In this document: one piece after another, positions 7,260 to 14,945 of the stretch
Position numbering within the stretch: position 1 is the stretch's first letter
Layout: every line of letters starts with the position of its first letter
Source: Candidatus Woesearchaeota archaeon
Lineage (GTDB): Archaea; Nanobdellota; Nanobdellia; Woesearchaeales; GW2011-AR9
Direction: 5' to 3'
NCBI GenBank assembly: GCA_018303265.1
Contig: JAGVYN010000013.1
Coordinates: 1 to 35,776 of the forward strand
Length of the DNA: 35,776 nt
Position numbers and translations under genes: made by a program
The notes under the pieces: model-generated
The model's database searches: none
Told to the model about the DNA's origin: nothing
Seen by the model: the letters and a program-made list of their open reading frames with translations, nothing else

Positions 7260-8741
7260 CTAGGACCATTCCCTATTTTTACAGACATATCGTTTATTGT
7301 CAATAACGAGCGGCGCAAGATCATTGGCAACATCACAGCGATGCCAGAAATTCTCTTTGCAAATTAACGAGCCTGATGTTTTTGCTTTCCATTTGTAATC
7401 TTCGTTAGTAAAAACTTCCAGCGCGTCTGCATCTGAATCAGCAAATGTAGATGTAGGAGTTAATTGTTTTTCTGTCCTATAATCAATGACTTCTCCTTGC
7501 TTAAACGCTCCAGCCCCAATATCACTGCGCCCTCCTCCTGTTCCTTCATGTTGTGCAACAAAAATCCAACATTGGCCTTCGGCAGCTACGGTCTGTGGCA
7601 AACTACCACTTACTCCATAATATTTATACTTTTTAGAACGATCCTGCACACATTCTTCAAAACTCCCTTTACCACTTTTCGCGAAAATTTCACATTCCCA
7701 ATCAATAGATCCCCCATCCGTTCCGTCATCATAGACCGCTTCAATTTGAAATTTTTGGAATGATTCGAATGTTCCTTGATTCACCACATCAAGCAGGATA
7801 AAATACTCATTATTATCTTCCTGCGGTTCTGCAAGTTTCTCGGTGGAATCAACATGAATTTTAAGATAGCATTCGCTGTGGCCAGGGTTATCACAAAGAT
7901 CTGCTTCACTGCCCAACTGCAGATATACTTTAGGCGTTATTTCTTCATCGATGCCCAATCCCGTTGTGTATTCAATATTAATTTTAAACTTCGAAAGATC
8001 AATGAAAGCAGAAGGATCTTTCCATATGTTCTCTAAATCTGAACTGGAAACGTCGGAGGGGTCGATTTCATACAACTTCTTTTTAACACAATTTTTTTGA
8101 AGGATATCGCAGACAGAGACTGTTGTGGTAAATGAATGTGAGATGGCCTTTGGCCCTTTATTTTTAATGGTGGGAGCCACTTCAATCCATTGAAATACCT
8201 TGCCGTTAAAATCAAAAAAATATTTTTCTAACCCTTTTGATGCTCCTTCGGCTTGAAGATTGGCGTCAAGAACAGCGAGATCGCTTTCGACTTCAATTCC
8301 CTCTGGTTTAGCTTGCACGGGCGCGAGGGTTTCTTTTGCTTCCTGGCATTTTGTTTTATATTTCACATCGCAATCTTCCTTCTTCTTGGCATCGCATTTC
8401 TCAACAAACGTTCCCGGATTTTTCTCGGAAGGATATTGCAAACACGTCTTGCGGTCATTTTCCGCTTCATTGGGATCGGTAAGTGTTTTGGGACAGCCTA
8501 AGAATGCCGTGGAGGTATGTCCTTCCCCCTTGGTTGAGATGCATGGGCACTTATCCAATTTATTAAAAACGCCGTCAGAATCGCAATCTTCACTGTATGC
8601 TTTTGCTTCCGCACCGATACCTTCTATCCCTAACTTAATTTTTGAAAGAGCGGGACCGCCATATGCTAGTAAAAGAAGAACGCCGAGGATAAGGGAGATA
8701 ATTATTGAAATCATCTTGCCACTGACCCCTTTTTTGTTCAT
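7260..8741 (-). CDS. Surface protein with thrombospondin type 3-like repeat and CARDB-like domain
   Basis: A 493-residue protein. MNKKGVSGK gives a K-G site, with a helix at about 10-30. Residues about 51-90 hold a thrombospondin type 3-like calcium loop (DCDSDGVFNKLDKCPC) closed by LGCPKTLTD. Residues about 170-325 resemble a CARDB adhesion module: IKNKGPKAIS early and a terminal acidic EDNNEYFILLDVV strand, which fits the usual E-x-NN motif. The C-terminal 150 residues are Cys-containing and end in RYVCKNREWS. AGGTG lies 8 bases before the ATG and a TATA-like box 67 bases before it, so this may begin a sub-operon. It is the largest of the promoter-distal proteins. Confidence 0.82.
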   Translation of the reverse strand: MNKKGVSGKMISIIISLILGVLLLLAYGGPALSKIKLGIEGIGAEAKAYSEDCDSDGVFNKLDKCPCISTKGEGHTSTAFLGCPKTLTDPNEAENDRKTCLQYPSEKNPGTFVEKCDAKKKEDCDVKYKTKCQEAKETLAPVQAKPEGIEVESDLAVLDANLQAEGASKGLEKYFFDFNGKVFQWIEVAPTIKNKGPKAISHSFTTTVSVCDILQKNCVKKKLYEIDPSDVSSSDLENIWKDPSAFIDLSKFKINIEYTTGLGIDEEITPKVYLQLGSEADLCDNPGHSECYLKIHVDSTEKLAEPQEDNNEYFILLDVVNQGTFESFQKFQIEAVYDDGTDGGSIDWECEIFAKSGKGSFEECVQDRSKKYKYYGVSGSLPQTVAAEGQCWIFVAQHEGTGGGRSDIGAGAFKQGEVIDYRTEKQLTPTSTFADSDADALEVFTNEDYKWKAKTSGSLICKENFWHRCDVANDLAPLVIDNKRYVCKNREWS

Positions 8742-8802
8742 CGTAATAACACCTATCTTTTTTTCTCCGTTTTCTTGTTATCCAGACTTATTATTTCTTG
8801 TA

Positions 8803-8829
8803 CCTATAAACTTTCTTGTATGTATAAAC
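8803..8829 (-). promoter_or_regulatory. Possible internal promoter of the surface locus
   Basis: The 89-base gap before the 8741 start contains two TATA-like sequences on the minus strand, AAGTTTATAG and GGTTTATACA. Use of the first would leave a leader of about 40 bases with AGGTG close to the ATG. It is the longest gap between the small genes apart from those upstream of 11924 and 13079. Confidence 0.35.
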
Positions 8830-8830
8830 C

Positions 8831-9634
8831 TTACGATTCGAGGCCTTGCGTAAAACAACCGCCGGCTTCAGCAGAGGCTAAGTTGTCAATTCCGATGGTG
8901 CTCACGGGACGTTCTTTATCATTGTAAAAATCGGTTTTGCTGAAAGCCGTATTTACTCCCCATATAATTCCCACAGGCGGGAGCAGCACTCTCACTGCCG
9001 TCTTCCCTGCCGTCACCCATGTCGAATCCTCTTTCTGTCTGGACAAATAAGTTACGGCATAAATATGTCCTGGCTCAAGAGTGTCTAAGATGGCAAGGTA
9101 TCCCTGTCCGCCATAACCTTGGATATAATCGAGATATTTCATCCCTTTTATCTTATGATGATCCTTTTCAACCATGTAATCAAACATTTCTTTGGCAGGA
9201 ATCTCTCCTTCTTCGATCGCCCGCGGTAAGGTTACAGTATAGCAAAGGAAACATTTGTTTGGACCAAGACCAAATAAAGTAGAAACCCTTTCTGGAGGAA
9301 GTACATCATCGTGCCGGCCTTCATTAAACATTGCCCAGCAGTTGGCCATCAAATGTGCAAGCTGGCCTTTAATCTCTTCACGGCTCCCACCGATTTCCTC
9401 ATCCTGCGTCTGGCAGAGGAGCGGGCCCCAGTTTAAATCCGTAACCCCTATATCTATAGCCGTAGATGTGCGCGCAATAACACTGGCGCGGCAGATACTT
9501 TCCACAGATTTATCTTCCGCCTCGGCAAAAAAAACATATAAGAACCCTCCGACGGCTAAAAAGCTCATAACCACACCTATCAGTAAGACGAGTTGGCTGA
9601 CAATCCCTTTTTTATCTTTCTTTCGGAGGAACAT
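8831..9634 (-). CDS. Class III signal-peptide surface protein
   Basis: A 267-residue protein. MFLRKKDKKGIVSQ has a K-G site at 9-10 and a helix at about 14-36. The external domain has about seven cysteines, including NCWAMF, a KCFLCYTV pair and GGCFTQ near the end. The segment VLLPPVGIIWGVNTAF at about 217-232 is hydrophobic but contains two prolines and may be buried rather than membrane-spanning. No family recognised. It sits 10 bases downstream of the 9645-10445 gene and shares its direction. Confidence 0.78.
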   Translation of the reverse strand: MFLRKKDKKGIVSQLVLLIGVVMSFLAVGGFLYVFFAEAEDKSVESICRASVIARTSTAIDIGVTDLNWGPLLCQTQDEEIGGSREEIKGQLAHLMANCWAMFNEGRHDDVLPPERVSTLFGLGPNKCFLCYTVTLPRAIEEGEIPAKEMFDYMVEKDHHKIKGMKYLDYIQGYGGQGYLAILDTLEPGHIYAVTYLSRQKEDSTWVTAGKTAVRVLLPPVGIIWGVNTAFSKTDFYNDKERPVSTIGIDNLASAEAGGCFTQGLES

Positions 9635-9644
9635 GGTTTGTCTC

Positions 9645-10445
9645 TTAGGAACACCGTTGCAGTTTTCCTTCCGCTACTTGTCGGGGAATGGATGTTTCCC
9701 CTTGCGGATCTTCTCCTAAATAATCATCGTCAAGCCCATCAGCATCACTCCCACCATCGACCGTAGGAAAAAAACAGATGTGCTTGTTATCAGGGGTATA
9801 AAGATAACCGGCATCTTCAAAATCTTTAAAGCCGGTACCAAAATCAATCCTGTTCTCAGACAATCCTCCGTACCCTCCATCGTCATGCCTGATGGTAATC
9901 GAATTCACTGGGTTGTAATGCTCTTCTTCAATTATTTTTATTTTTTCTTCCCAACTTTTTTCATTAAGGAAACTTTGTTCAAAATTGCTCGTAACTTCTG
10001 AACTTCCGGCAATGACGCAGGGAGCCATGTTCTCAACAGAAAAATGAAGATTGGGATCGGTAACAAGCTGTTTTCCCCCTGCGCTGCCATACACGGAAAA
10101 CGACGTTGTGCCGGCATTGCCATCGTACTCCATAATTAATGATGTGCCGCCCTCTTCACCAAGCTCTGAAAAGCCCCCGTACGATGCAAAACAGCGGCCG
10201 TTGCTGGCCAGCATTGTCTTGATCGTCTCTTGCAATTTCAGAATCTCCAGCCGATGTGTTTCTGGAATGGAAGCTGCGCCAGCGGAAACTTCTTCCCCTT
10301 TTTCAGGAAGAAGGGATTTTAATGCCGACGTAAACGATTCTTTGATTTCTTCTGTAAGCCCTGTCTCAGGACCAAAGAGAAAAAATACCAAAACGCCGAT
10401 TAACAGCCCAACCAGAACTATTTCGATCAAGAATTTGATTTCCAT
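9645..10445 (-). CDS. N-terminally anchored surface protein without the class III motif
   Basis: A 266-residue protein. It starts MEIKFLIEIVL with a helix at about 5-25 and lacks the K/R-[G/A] processing motif of nearly all neighbours, so it may stay as a membrane anchor. The external part has a helical stalk (ETHRLEILKLQETIKTML), a Gly/Ser-rich beta region, and an acidic Asp/Gly-rich loop SDADGLDDDYLGED near residue 240 that could bind calcium. Four or so cysteines are present. It lies 1 base after the 67-residue gene. Function unknown. Confidence 0.75.
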   Translation of the reverse strand: MEIKFLIEIVLVGLLIGVLVFFLFGPETGLTEEIKESFTSALKSLLPEKGEEVSAGAASIPETHRLEILKLQETIKTMLASNGRCFASYGGFSELGEEGGTSLIMEYDGNAGTTSFSVYGSAGGKQLVTDPNLHFSVENMAPCVIAGSSEVTSNFEQSFLNEKSWEEKIKIIEEEHYNPVNSITIRHDDGGYGGLSENRIDFGTGFKDFEDAGYLYTPDNKHICFFPTVDGGSDADGLDDDYLGEDPQGETSIPRQVAEGKLQRCS

Positions 10446-10446
10446 A

Positions 10447-10650
10447 TTACAACCCTAAAATATTTTTTCCCAATTCGATCATCTTCTCGCGAAAAAAAAG
10501 AAAAATGAGCGCGGCAATAACCAGCAGAAAAATAGCTGCTAACACTATTTTACCTAGATCTTCCACGACAATAGCTTTTTTCTGCCATGTTTTTTTATTT
10601 TCCCCTATTTTGAGAGCTTTCTTCACCGCCATGCTTTTCATCTCTTTCAT
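10447..10650 (-). CDS. Small pilin-like membrane protein, 67 aa
   Basis: A 67-residue protein with a long basic leader. QKKAIVVED at 23-31 matches the K-A processing site with Glu at +4, then a helix at about 33-53 (KIVLAAIFLLVIAALIFLFF) and a 14-residue basic tail. Processing would leave about 41 residues, little more than a pilin helix. GGAG lies 3 bases before the ATG at 10650; ATG at 10641 is an alternative. It is similar in design to the 39-residue gene just upstream. Confidence 0.7.
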   Translation of the reverse strand: MKEMKSMAVKKALKIGENKKTWQKKAIVVEDLGKIVLAAIFLLVIAALIFLFFREKMIELGKNILGL

Positions 10651-10664
10651 CGGCTCCTACCCCT

Positions 10665-10784
10665 TTACGGTCCCCCGGCCGTGCCTGCTCTCCACAAGAT
10701 ATACCCCACAATGAGAGCGCCAAGAATGAGGAGGAGCAATACCACGAGCTGCTCGACTTGGACGAGACCTTTTTTTTTGTTCAT
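10665..10784 (-). CDS. Tiny pilin-like peptide, 39 aa
   Basis: A 39-residue ORF, short enough to be missed by length cut-offs. It starts MNKKKGLVQVEQ, continues with an uninterrupted helix LVVLLLLILGALIVGYILW and ends RAGTAGGP followed by TAA. The K-G site followed by Glu at exactly +5 is the classical type IV pilin arrangement. After cleavage it would be a 34-residue, almost bare N-terminal pilin helix. Its MNKKKG start and position between two similar genes support it as real. No strong Shine-Dalgarno is seen. The stop lies 14 bases before the next ATG. Confidence 0.72.
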   Translation of the reverse strand: MNKKKGLVQVEQLVVLLLLILGALIVGYILWRAGTAGGP

Positions 10785-10852
10785 AGTATTTTGTCCATAG
10801 CATCCTGCTTTTTCATTGCCGATGTTTCTCTTTTTGTAATGTCACTCTTAGT

Positions 10853-11116
10853 TTATTCTTCGGCAAAACAACAGATTTCTTTAGCTGCTCCTGCGCCTTG
10901 GTTTTCTTCCGCGGGACATTGAAACGTCAGTGATCTTCTGTATCCATCAGGACATTCCGGGTCACATGAGCCCCCTTTACTTTCGCAATCAAACAAGCCA
11001 AGTTCCGCTTTTCCTTTCTGTTCCCTGAACATAATCAATAATAGAATCATGACCAGCAAGGCCATCGCCATGCCAATAATAATCCACCACATGTTCGCAT
11101 CTGCTTTTCTGTTCAT
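10853..11116 (-). CDS. Small Cys-rich class III signal protein (paralogue of 11134-11463)
   Basis: An 87-residue protein starting MNRKADANMWWIIIG. The K-A site is at 4-5, followed by a helix at about 10-30. The external 50 residues are Cys-rich: FDCESKGGSC, DPECPDGY, TFQCP and ICCF, in all seven cysteines, suggesting a small disulfide knot. The next upstream gene repeats the ADANMWWIIIG signal and the CESKGG motif, so the two are a tandem duplication. It is 17 bases downstream of that gene. Confidence 0.8.
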   Translation of the reverse strand: MNRKADANMWWIIIGMAMALLVMILLLIMFREQKGKAELGLFDCESKGGSCDPECPDGYRRSLTFQCPAEENQGAGAAKEICCFAEE

Positions 11117-11133
11117 GTTCTCTTGTTCATCTT

Positions 11134-11463
11134 TCAGCTGAAACAGTATCTTTTCCCATTAAATATGTCAGTTGAACATTGCTCACCAGCATCACAGGCT
11201 TTGTCAATGTCGTTGCATTCTTTTGGTGAACCAAAACAACACGTCTGCTCTTTTGCACAATCGAATGCCGGTGATGAAAACGTCCTTGCGGGACAGGCAC
11301 TTTTTTCACCAACACAAACGCCGCCCTTGCTTTCGCATCCTGAAACGCCCACACCAAACTTCCCGGTTTTGCCGGTAAATAATACCATCAGCACGATCAA
11401 GACAATTAAAGCGAGGACTGCACCGATAATGATCCACCACATGTTAGCGTCAGCTTTTTTCAT
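11134..11463 (-). CDS. Small Cys-rich class III signal protein (paralogue of 10853-11116)
   Basis: A 109-residue protein when started at ATG 11463 (MKKADANMWWIIIG); a GTG at 11478 would add five residues. The start was chosen to match its paralogue. The K-A site and helix are as there. The external domain is longer, with about ten cysteines: SGCESKGGVC, ACPARTF, FDCAKEQTCCF, KECNDIDKACDAGEQC and YCFS. The pattern ends with an extra Cys-rich unit absent from the 87-residue copy. Likely a minor surface subunit with a disulfide-rich head. Confidence 0.8.
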   Translation of the reverse strand: MKKADANMWWIIIGAVLALIVLIVLMVLFTGKTGKFGVGVSGCESKGGVCVGEKSACPARTFSSPAFDCAKEQTCCFGSPKECNDIDKACDAGEQCSTDIFNGKRYCFS

Positions 11464-11504
11464 GATTTTATAGACCACCGGATCCCTTTAAACACAGAGT
11501 GCAT

Positions 11505-11924
11505 TTAACTCCAGTCGCATAATCCATCAGCTTCACAGGAAGTTTTATCTACAAAGTTATTGCATCTTCCTATTTCATCCTGCAATTTATTCCTTGCTTC
11601 TGCTTTGGCCGTATTTACTTCCTGGATGTTTTCTAACTTAGAGGCTGCACTGTACTCAGAACGAAAGGTACTTTCAACACTTGCACCTGGATGGCATGGC
11701 CCATACGCAACTTTTATTGTTGAAAGTTCTGTTTTTGCTTCGCCTGTACCTTCTTGAAAGATAGCAATTTTTCCTGTAAAAATCAATGCTAAAACAACTA
11801 AGATAATCAATGCCAAAACAGCAACAATAATAACATTTAAAGAAAAACCTTGTCCTTTATTGTTGTGGTTAAAAAAAAGACCTAAAAATCGATTAGAGAT
11901 AGCTTTACTATTCTTTTTGTTCAT
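11505..11924 (-). CDS. Pilin-like protein with class III signal peptide
   Basis: A 139-residue protein. A 24-residue leader (MNKKNSKAISNRF..NNKG) precedes GQGFSLN, giving K-G-Q with cleavage after Gly 24, and a helix at about 28-50. The external domain is helical (NIQEVNTAKAEARNKLQDEI) with four cysteines, ending TSCEADGLCDWS. GAGGTG lies about 7 bases before the ATG, and TATA-like sequences are found upstream at 11961-12010, so this gene may start a sub-operon of small Cys-rich subunits. The strong Shine-Dalgarno contrasts with most genes of the locus. Confidence 0.82.
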   Translation of the reverse strand: MNKKNSKAISNRFLGLFFNHNNKGQGFSLNVIIVAVLALIILVVLALIFTGKIAIFQEGTGEAKTELSTIKVAYGPCHPGASVESTFRSEYSAASKLENIQEVNTAKAEARNKLQDEIGRCNNFVDKTSCEADGLCDWS

Positions 11925-11960
11925 GTTCTACACCTCGTTTTTATCCAGACTATTATAATA

Positions 11961-12010
11961 GGCTGTTTATAATCTTATAACCTTATTTAAAAAGAAATTC
12001 CATATATAAA
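11961..12010 (-). promoter_or_regulatory. Possible internal promoter of the surface locus
   Basis: The gap before the 11924 start is 100 bases and AT-rich. On the minus strand it holds ATTTATATATGG (11999-12010) and ATTATAAACAG (11963-11973). Either could be a TATA box. The second would give a leader of about 20 bases that includes GAGGTG. Confidence 0.4.
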
Positions 12011-12024
12011 TGTTACGCGGAAAT

Positions 12025-12555
12025 TCAGGAACAAACATAAAGCCAGCTATACACCACGCCACTGTCTGTTTGCAGAGGGAAACGGTCAGAACTGGATCTC
12101 TTGCCCGTACAGCCGCCATTCTTTTTTATCGGGGGAATAATTTCAATCGGTTTTTCTCCCAGAAGAGGAACCAGCTCGGAATGGAATTCATACTTCTGGT
12201 TCCAGTTTCCCAGTGTTCTTTCTAACATTTCAGGGAGAAACTCGCTCAGAAAATCACAGCTGTGCCTGCCCCGGCAGGTATATAATGACGTCGTATCTTT
12301 GTTTATCGCGCAATCTTCAAGGAGATCTTTCTCAATTTCTGGAAAGGCTCCCCTGGCAACCTCTTCCACGCAGTTTGGCTCATCAACCGTCATTTTCATC
12401 AGCGCCCCCATCGTGCTGTAGGCAAGCCTTTCGGGAGTGAACGTCCTTCCTGTTGGTTCTGCGCGCAAGGCAAAGGTGACCATAAAGATCATCCCCAGAG
12501 TAAGTAAAATCACAATCACGACTAATCCCATGATCTCCATCTGCGCGCGTTTCAT
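12025..12555 (-). CDS. Pilin-like protein with class III signal peptide
   Basis: A 176-residue protein starting MKRAQMEIMGLVVIV. R-A-Q puts cleavage after Ala 4 with Glu at +3, and the helix covers about 10-31. The external domain contains six cysteines (PNCVEE, EDCAIN, YTCRGRHSC, GGCTG, YVCS at the very end). The C-terminus VVYSWLYVCS is hydrophobic. It overlaps the upstream stop by 4 bases (ATGA), so the two genes are coupled. Family not recognised beyond pilin-like. Confidence 0.82.
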   Translation of the reverse strand: MKRAQMEIMGLVVIVILLTLGMIFMVTFALRAEPTGRTFTPERLAYSTMGALMKMTVDEPNCVEEVARGAFPEIEKDLLEDCAINKDTTSLYTCRGRHSCDFLSEFLPEMLERTLGNWNQKYEFHSELVPLLGEKPIEIIPPIKKNGGCTGKRSSSDRFPLQTDSGVVYSWLYVCS

Positions 12556-13079
12556 GAATACACCGTCACATTGAGATACCCTAGATCATACACTGATCTT
12601 CCTTCAATGGCGAGATCATCCCGTAACGTGATCACGGTAAACGTCGACAGTTTTGTTGTCCAGTCAGGAACGACCGTGCCATTTTCCAACGTTTTTACTT
12701 TTTTCTTATCGTAAATAGTCCATGTTTGATTTTCAGGATAGGTTTGATGGATCATAATGGTAGAAAACGAAAAAAGATCAAAGTAATAATCATCGAGATG
12801 TTTCAAAAATGTATTATTTGCATGGTGCAATTTCACCAAATCCACGCAGTTATCTTCCGACTCTGCTTCACCTTTGCTGCATTCCAATTCCGGAAGAAAG
12901 AGCGTGTAGAGCACAGTTTCTATCGCCCGATTCGCCAGAATTTCCTGTTGTTTTTCCTTAAAAGCGACCTGGGAGTATTTATAGTAAAAAACAATACCTA
13001 AACTCACGAGGATAAAAAATATAAAAAGGACGGCGATCGTCTCCGTCATGTGAATCTGCGCTCTTTTTTTTCTATTCAT
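12552..13079 (-). CDS. Pilin-like protein with class III signal peptide
   Basis: A 175-residue protein starting MNRKKRAQIHMTETIAV. Cleavage is expected after Ala 7, leaving Gln at +1 and Glu at +6, close to the Q-x-S-x-E pilin pattern. The helix covers about 14-33. The external part includes two cysteines (LECSKGEAESEDNC) and three possible N-glycosylation sites (NNT, NQT, NGT). It ends in a beta-rich stretch, YDLGYLNVTVYS. The downstream gene overlaps it by 4 bases. Confidence 0.83.
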   Translation of the reverse strand: MNRKKRAQIHMTETIAVLFIFFILVSLGIVFYYKYSQVAFKEKQQEILANRAIETVLYTLFLPELECSKGEAESEDNCVDLVKLHHANNTFLKHLDDYYFDLFSFSTIMIHQTYPENQTWTIYDKKKVKTLENGTVVPDWTTKLSTFTVITLRDDLAIEGRSVYDLGYLNVTVYS

Positions 13080-13130
13080 TTTTAGCTGCTATTCTTGTTT
13101 CTCTTTTATTTTTCATTAGTTCTTATTTAT

Positions 13131-13150
13131 CGTTTTTAAATCATTTTAAA
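13131..13150 (-). promoter_or_regulatory. Possible TATA region before the 13079 gene
   Basis: The 74-base AT-rich gap holds ATTTTAAAATGATTTAAAAA on the minus strand. A TATA box here would start transcription near 13110, about 30 bases before the ATG. AT-richness alone could produce this match. Confidence 0.3.
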
Positions 13151-13153
13151 ATA

Positions 13154-14329
13154 TTAATACAGAGTCGCGCAATTGCGCGCCAACTCCTGGTTTAATTCCT
13201 GGATCGTCAATGCCAGCGGCCGTAACTCAGTGCAGGAAGCTGTCGCTTCAGGATAAGTCGCAGCACAGGCGGCTATTTTGTTCTGAAACAGTTCCAACCT
13301 TTCTACCAAGTTAGTTGGAAACAATTTAATATTCCCTATACAATCAGGATAATTTACCTGGCGCAATGGAGTATCATAATAGGCTTCCATTTCCTGCAGT
13401 TTCTCAAGATAGACCTCACTTACGTACTGCAATCGCCGGAAGGCTTTCTTCATATTACAAGTATATAACTCTTCATTTTCTGCAAAGATGGCCGCATATT
13501 TTGCCGCATCGCGTTCCCCGCCCAAGGAAATGAGATAAATGGGTTGTTTGTTACGTTTCATCCAGGTATCTCCCGCTTTCTGGAAAAAATCAGCAGTATT
13601 TCCAGCGGTAAACGAAACGGCCGTTACTTGCCCGTCTTCCAACGACCGTAACTTTTGCGGAACAGAATCCCCGGCTTTTATCGTATTCCCGCCAACGTCC
13701 ACAATGCGGATATGGAAATACTTCTCTGGATCAATAACATCAACAGAAGTCACAAAATCCCGCTTGATTTCAAAAAGAACTTCTTTTTTGCCTGACAGTT
13801 CTTTTTCCGTCTGGGAAAAGAATTCGTTGACAAAGTTCTCATCCTGGCCGACAAAAAAATATTTGGTCGTTGAGGATGTAACAAACAAAAAATCGATTGT
13901 TTTATATGGGAGTTTATACGGTATGCTCCACAGATTAAGGCGCGGCGCTTTAATTCTGGTTGGTGAAAAAACCGGTTGAACCACATCTTCTACCTGCGCA
14001 GAAGTCCCTTCAAGCCCGTATTTACTGACACCTTCCTCGCAAGAAAAATAGAGCGTATAATCTTTCAGTCCGCTGATATCAATCGAGTTTTTGGTCTTCT
14101 CAGAAATGCTCGCGCCTTTAATGATCGATTCTAAAATTCGAACAACATCAAAAGAAAGCTGCGTCTCCGATCGGGCCTGCTGCTTCACGACAATCCCCAC
14201 GAAAAACAGTAAAATCAACCCGCCGGCGATCAGGATATAAAGCCAGTTAAATGTAATTTCAGTCTGTCCTCTTTTTTGCCACTTTTTTTGGCCTGCTTTT
14301 GTTCCGTTTTTGCCCCATTGTTGTCCCAT
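13154..14329 (-). CDS. Large pilin-like surface protein with class III signal peptide
   Basis: A 391-residue protein. A 21-residue leader rich in Gly, Gln and Lys ends QKRG, followed by QTEITFNWLY: Gln at +1, Glu at +3, helix at about 27-48. The external domain has a mixed alpha/beta centre (FVTSVDVIDPEKYFHIRIVDVGG, read in parts), then GQVTAVSFTAGNTADFF and PIYLISLGG, which could be a Rossmann-like or von Willebrand-like sheet. The C-terminal third is helical with six cysteines. It is the largest of the Gln+1 proteins except the 844-residue one. I recall similar hypothetical proteins in DPANN clusters, but no function. Confidence 0.8.
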   Translation of the reverse strand: MGQQWGKNGTKAGQKKWQKRGQTEITFNWLYILIAGGLILLFFVGIVVKQQARSETQLSFDVVRILESIIKGASISEKTKNSIDISGLKDYTLYFSCEEGVSKYGLEGTSAQVEDVVQPVFSPTRIKAPRLNLWSIPYKLPYKTIDFLFVTSSTTKYFFVGQDENFVNEFFSQTEKELSGKKEVLFEIKRDFVTSVDVIDPEKYFHIRIVDVGGNTIKAGDSVPQKLRSLEDGQVTAVSFTAGNTADFFQKAGDTWMKRNKQPIYLISLGGERDAAKYAAIFAENEELYTCNMKKAFRRLQYVSEVYLEKLQEMEAYYDTPLRQVNYPDCIGNIKLFPTNLVERLELFQNKIAACAATYPEATASCTELRPLALTIQELNQELARNCATLY

Positions 14330-14372
14330 TTTTTTAGTTATAATACGATACCAAAAAGGTAAGGTAAATAGG

Positions 14373-14939
14373 TTATGATAGATATGCCGAGAGTTCCGTA
14401 TGGTCGCCCTTTCCCTCTAACTGCAATGAGAATGATCCTTTCACAATCGGCAGGCAGAGGTAATTTTTCCCTTCTGAAGAAGCGATACTGATCTTATGGA
14501 TTTTTATTTCTGGTATCCCTTCATGGGAAGGCTGCAAGAAAACATTCTTACTGACGCTGGCATATTCTTGGGAATCTTTCCAGACGCTGCAGGCGATGGG
14601 ATCTTCCTGGCAGAGAGCAGCATCATACGGCGCATCCATGTCCACAAAGCAAACTTGTGTGTAGCGGGCAGGAGTCTTGAATTTCTCGATGTTCACCGAT
14701 CCAAACTGTGTATAGATTCTCTCCACGGAACGTTCAATATCTGTTTTGAATTGGACCAATTCGATGGTCTCGGCTCGTTGCAAAAATTGAATAATAGCTT
14801 TGTAGCCAAAGATCATGATCAGAGCAAACGTCAGGGCAACAACAATAAAAATAAACACCTGGCCGATCCCCAGCCCTTTTTTCCCTGGGATTATTCCCGG
14901 TGGTGTTTTTGGTTTTATTCTGGATTTCATGATCCCCAT
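14373..14939 (-). CDS. Class III signal-peptide surface protein
   Basis: A 188-residue protein. The leader is long and basic/Pro-rich (MGIMKSRIKPKTPPGIIPGKKG), with a K-G site at 21-22 followed by LGIGQVFIFIV and a helix at about 25-48. The external part has a helical stalk (ELVQFKTDIERSVERIYTQF) and four cysteines (QVCFVD, ALCQEDPIAC, YLCLP). GAGGGAG precedes the ATG; ATG at 14930 is an alternative start. It follows the 2107-residue gene by 6 bases. Confidence 0.78.
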   Translation of the reverse strand: MGIMKSRIKPKTPPGIIPGKKGLGIGQVFIFIVVALTFALIMIFGYKAIIQFLQRAETIELVQFKTDIERSVERIYTQFGSVNIEKFKTPARYTQVCFVDMDAPYDAALCQEDPIACSVWKDSQEYASVSKNVFLQPSHEGIPEIKIHKISIASSEGKNYLCLPIVKGSFSLQLEGKGDHTELSAYLS

Positions 14940-14945
14940 CTCCCT

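Noticed and set aside
10785-10852. Eleven-codon ORF (MKKQDAMDKIL) just before the 39-residue gene
   Set aside because: Too short and without a Shine-Dalgarno; it could be a leader but nothing supports it.
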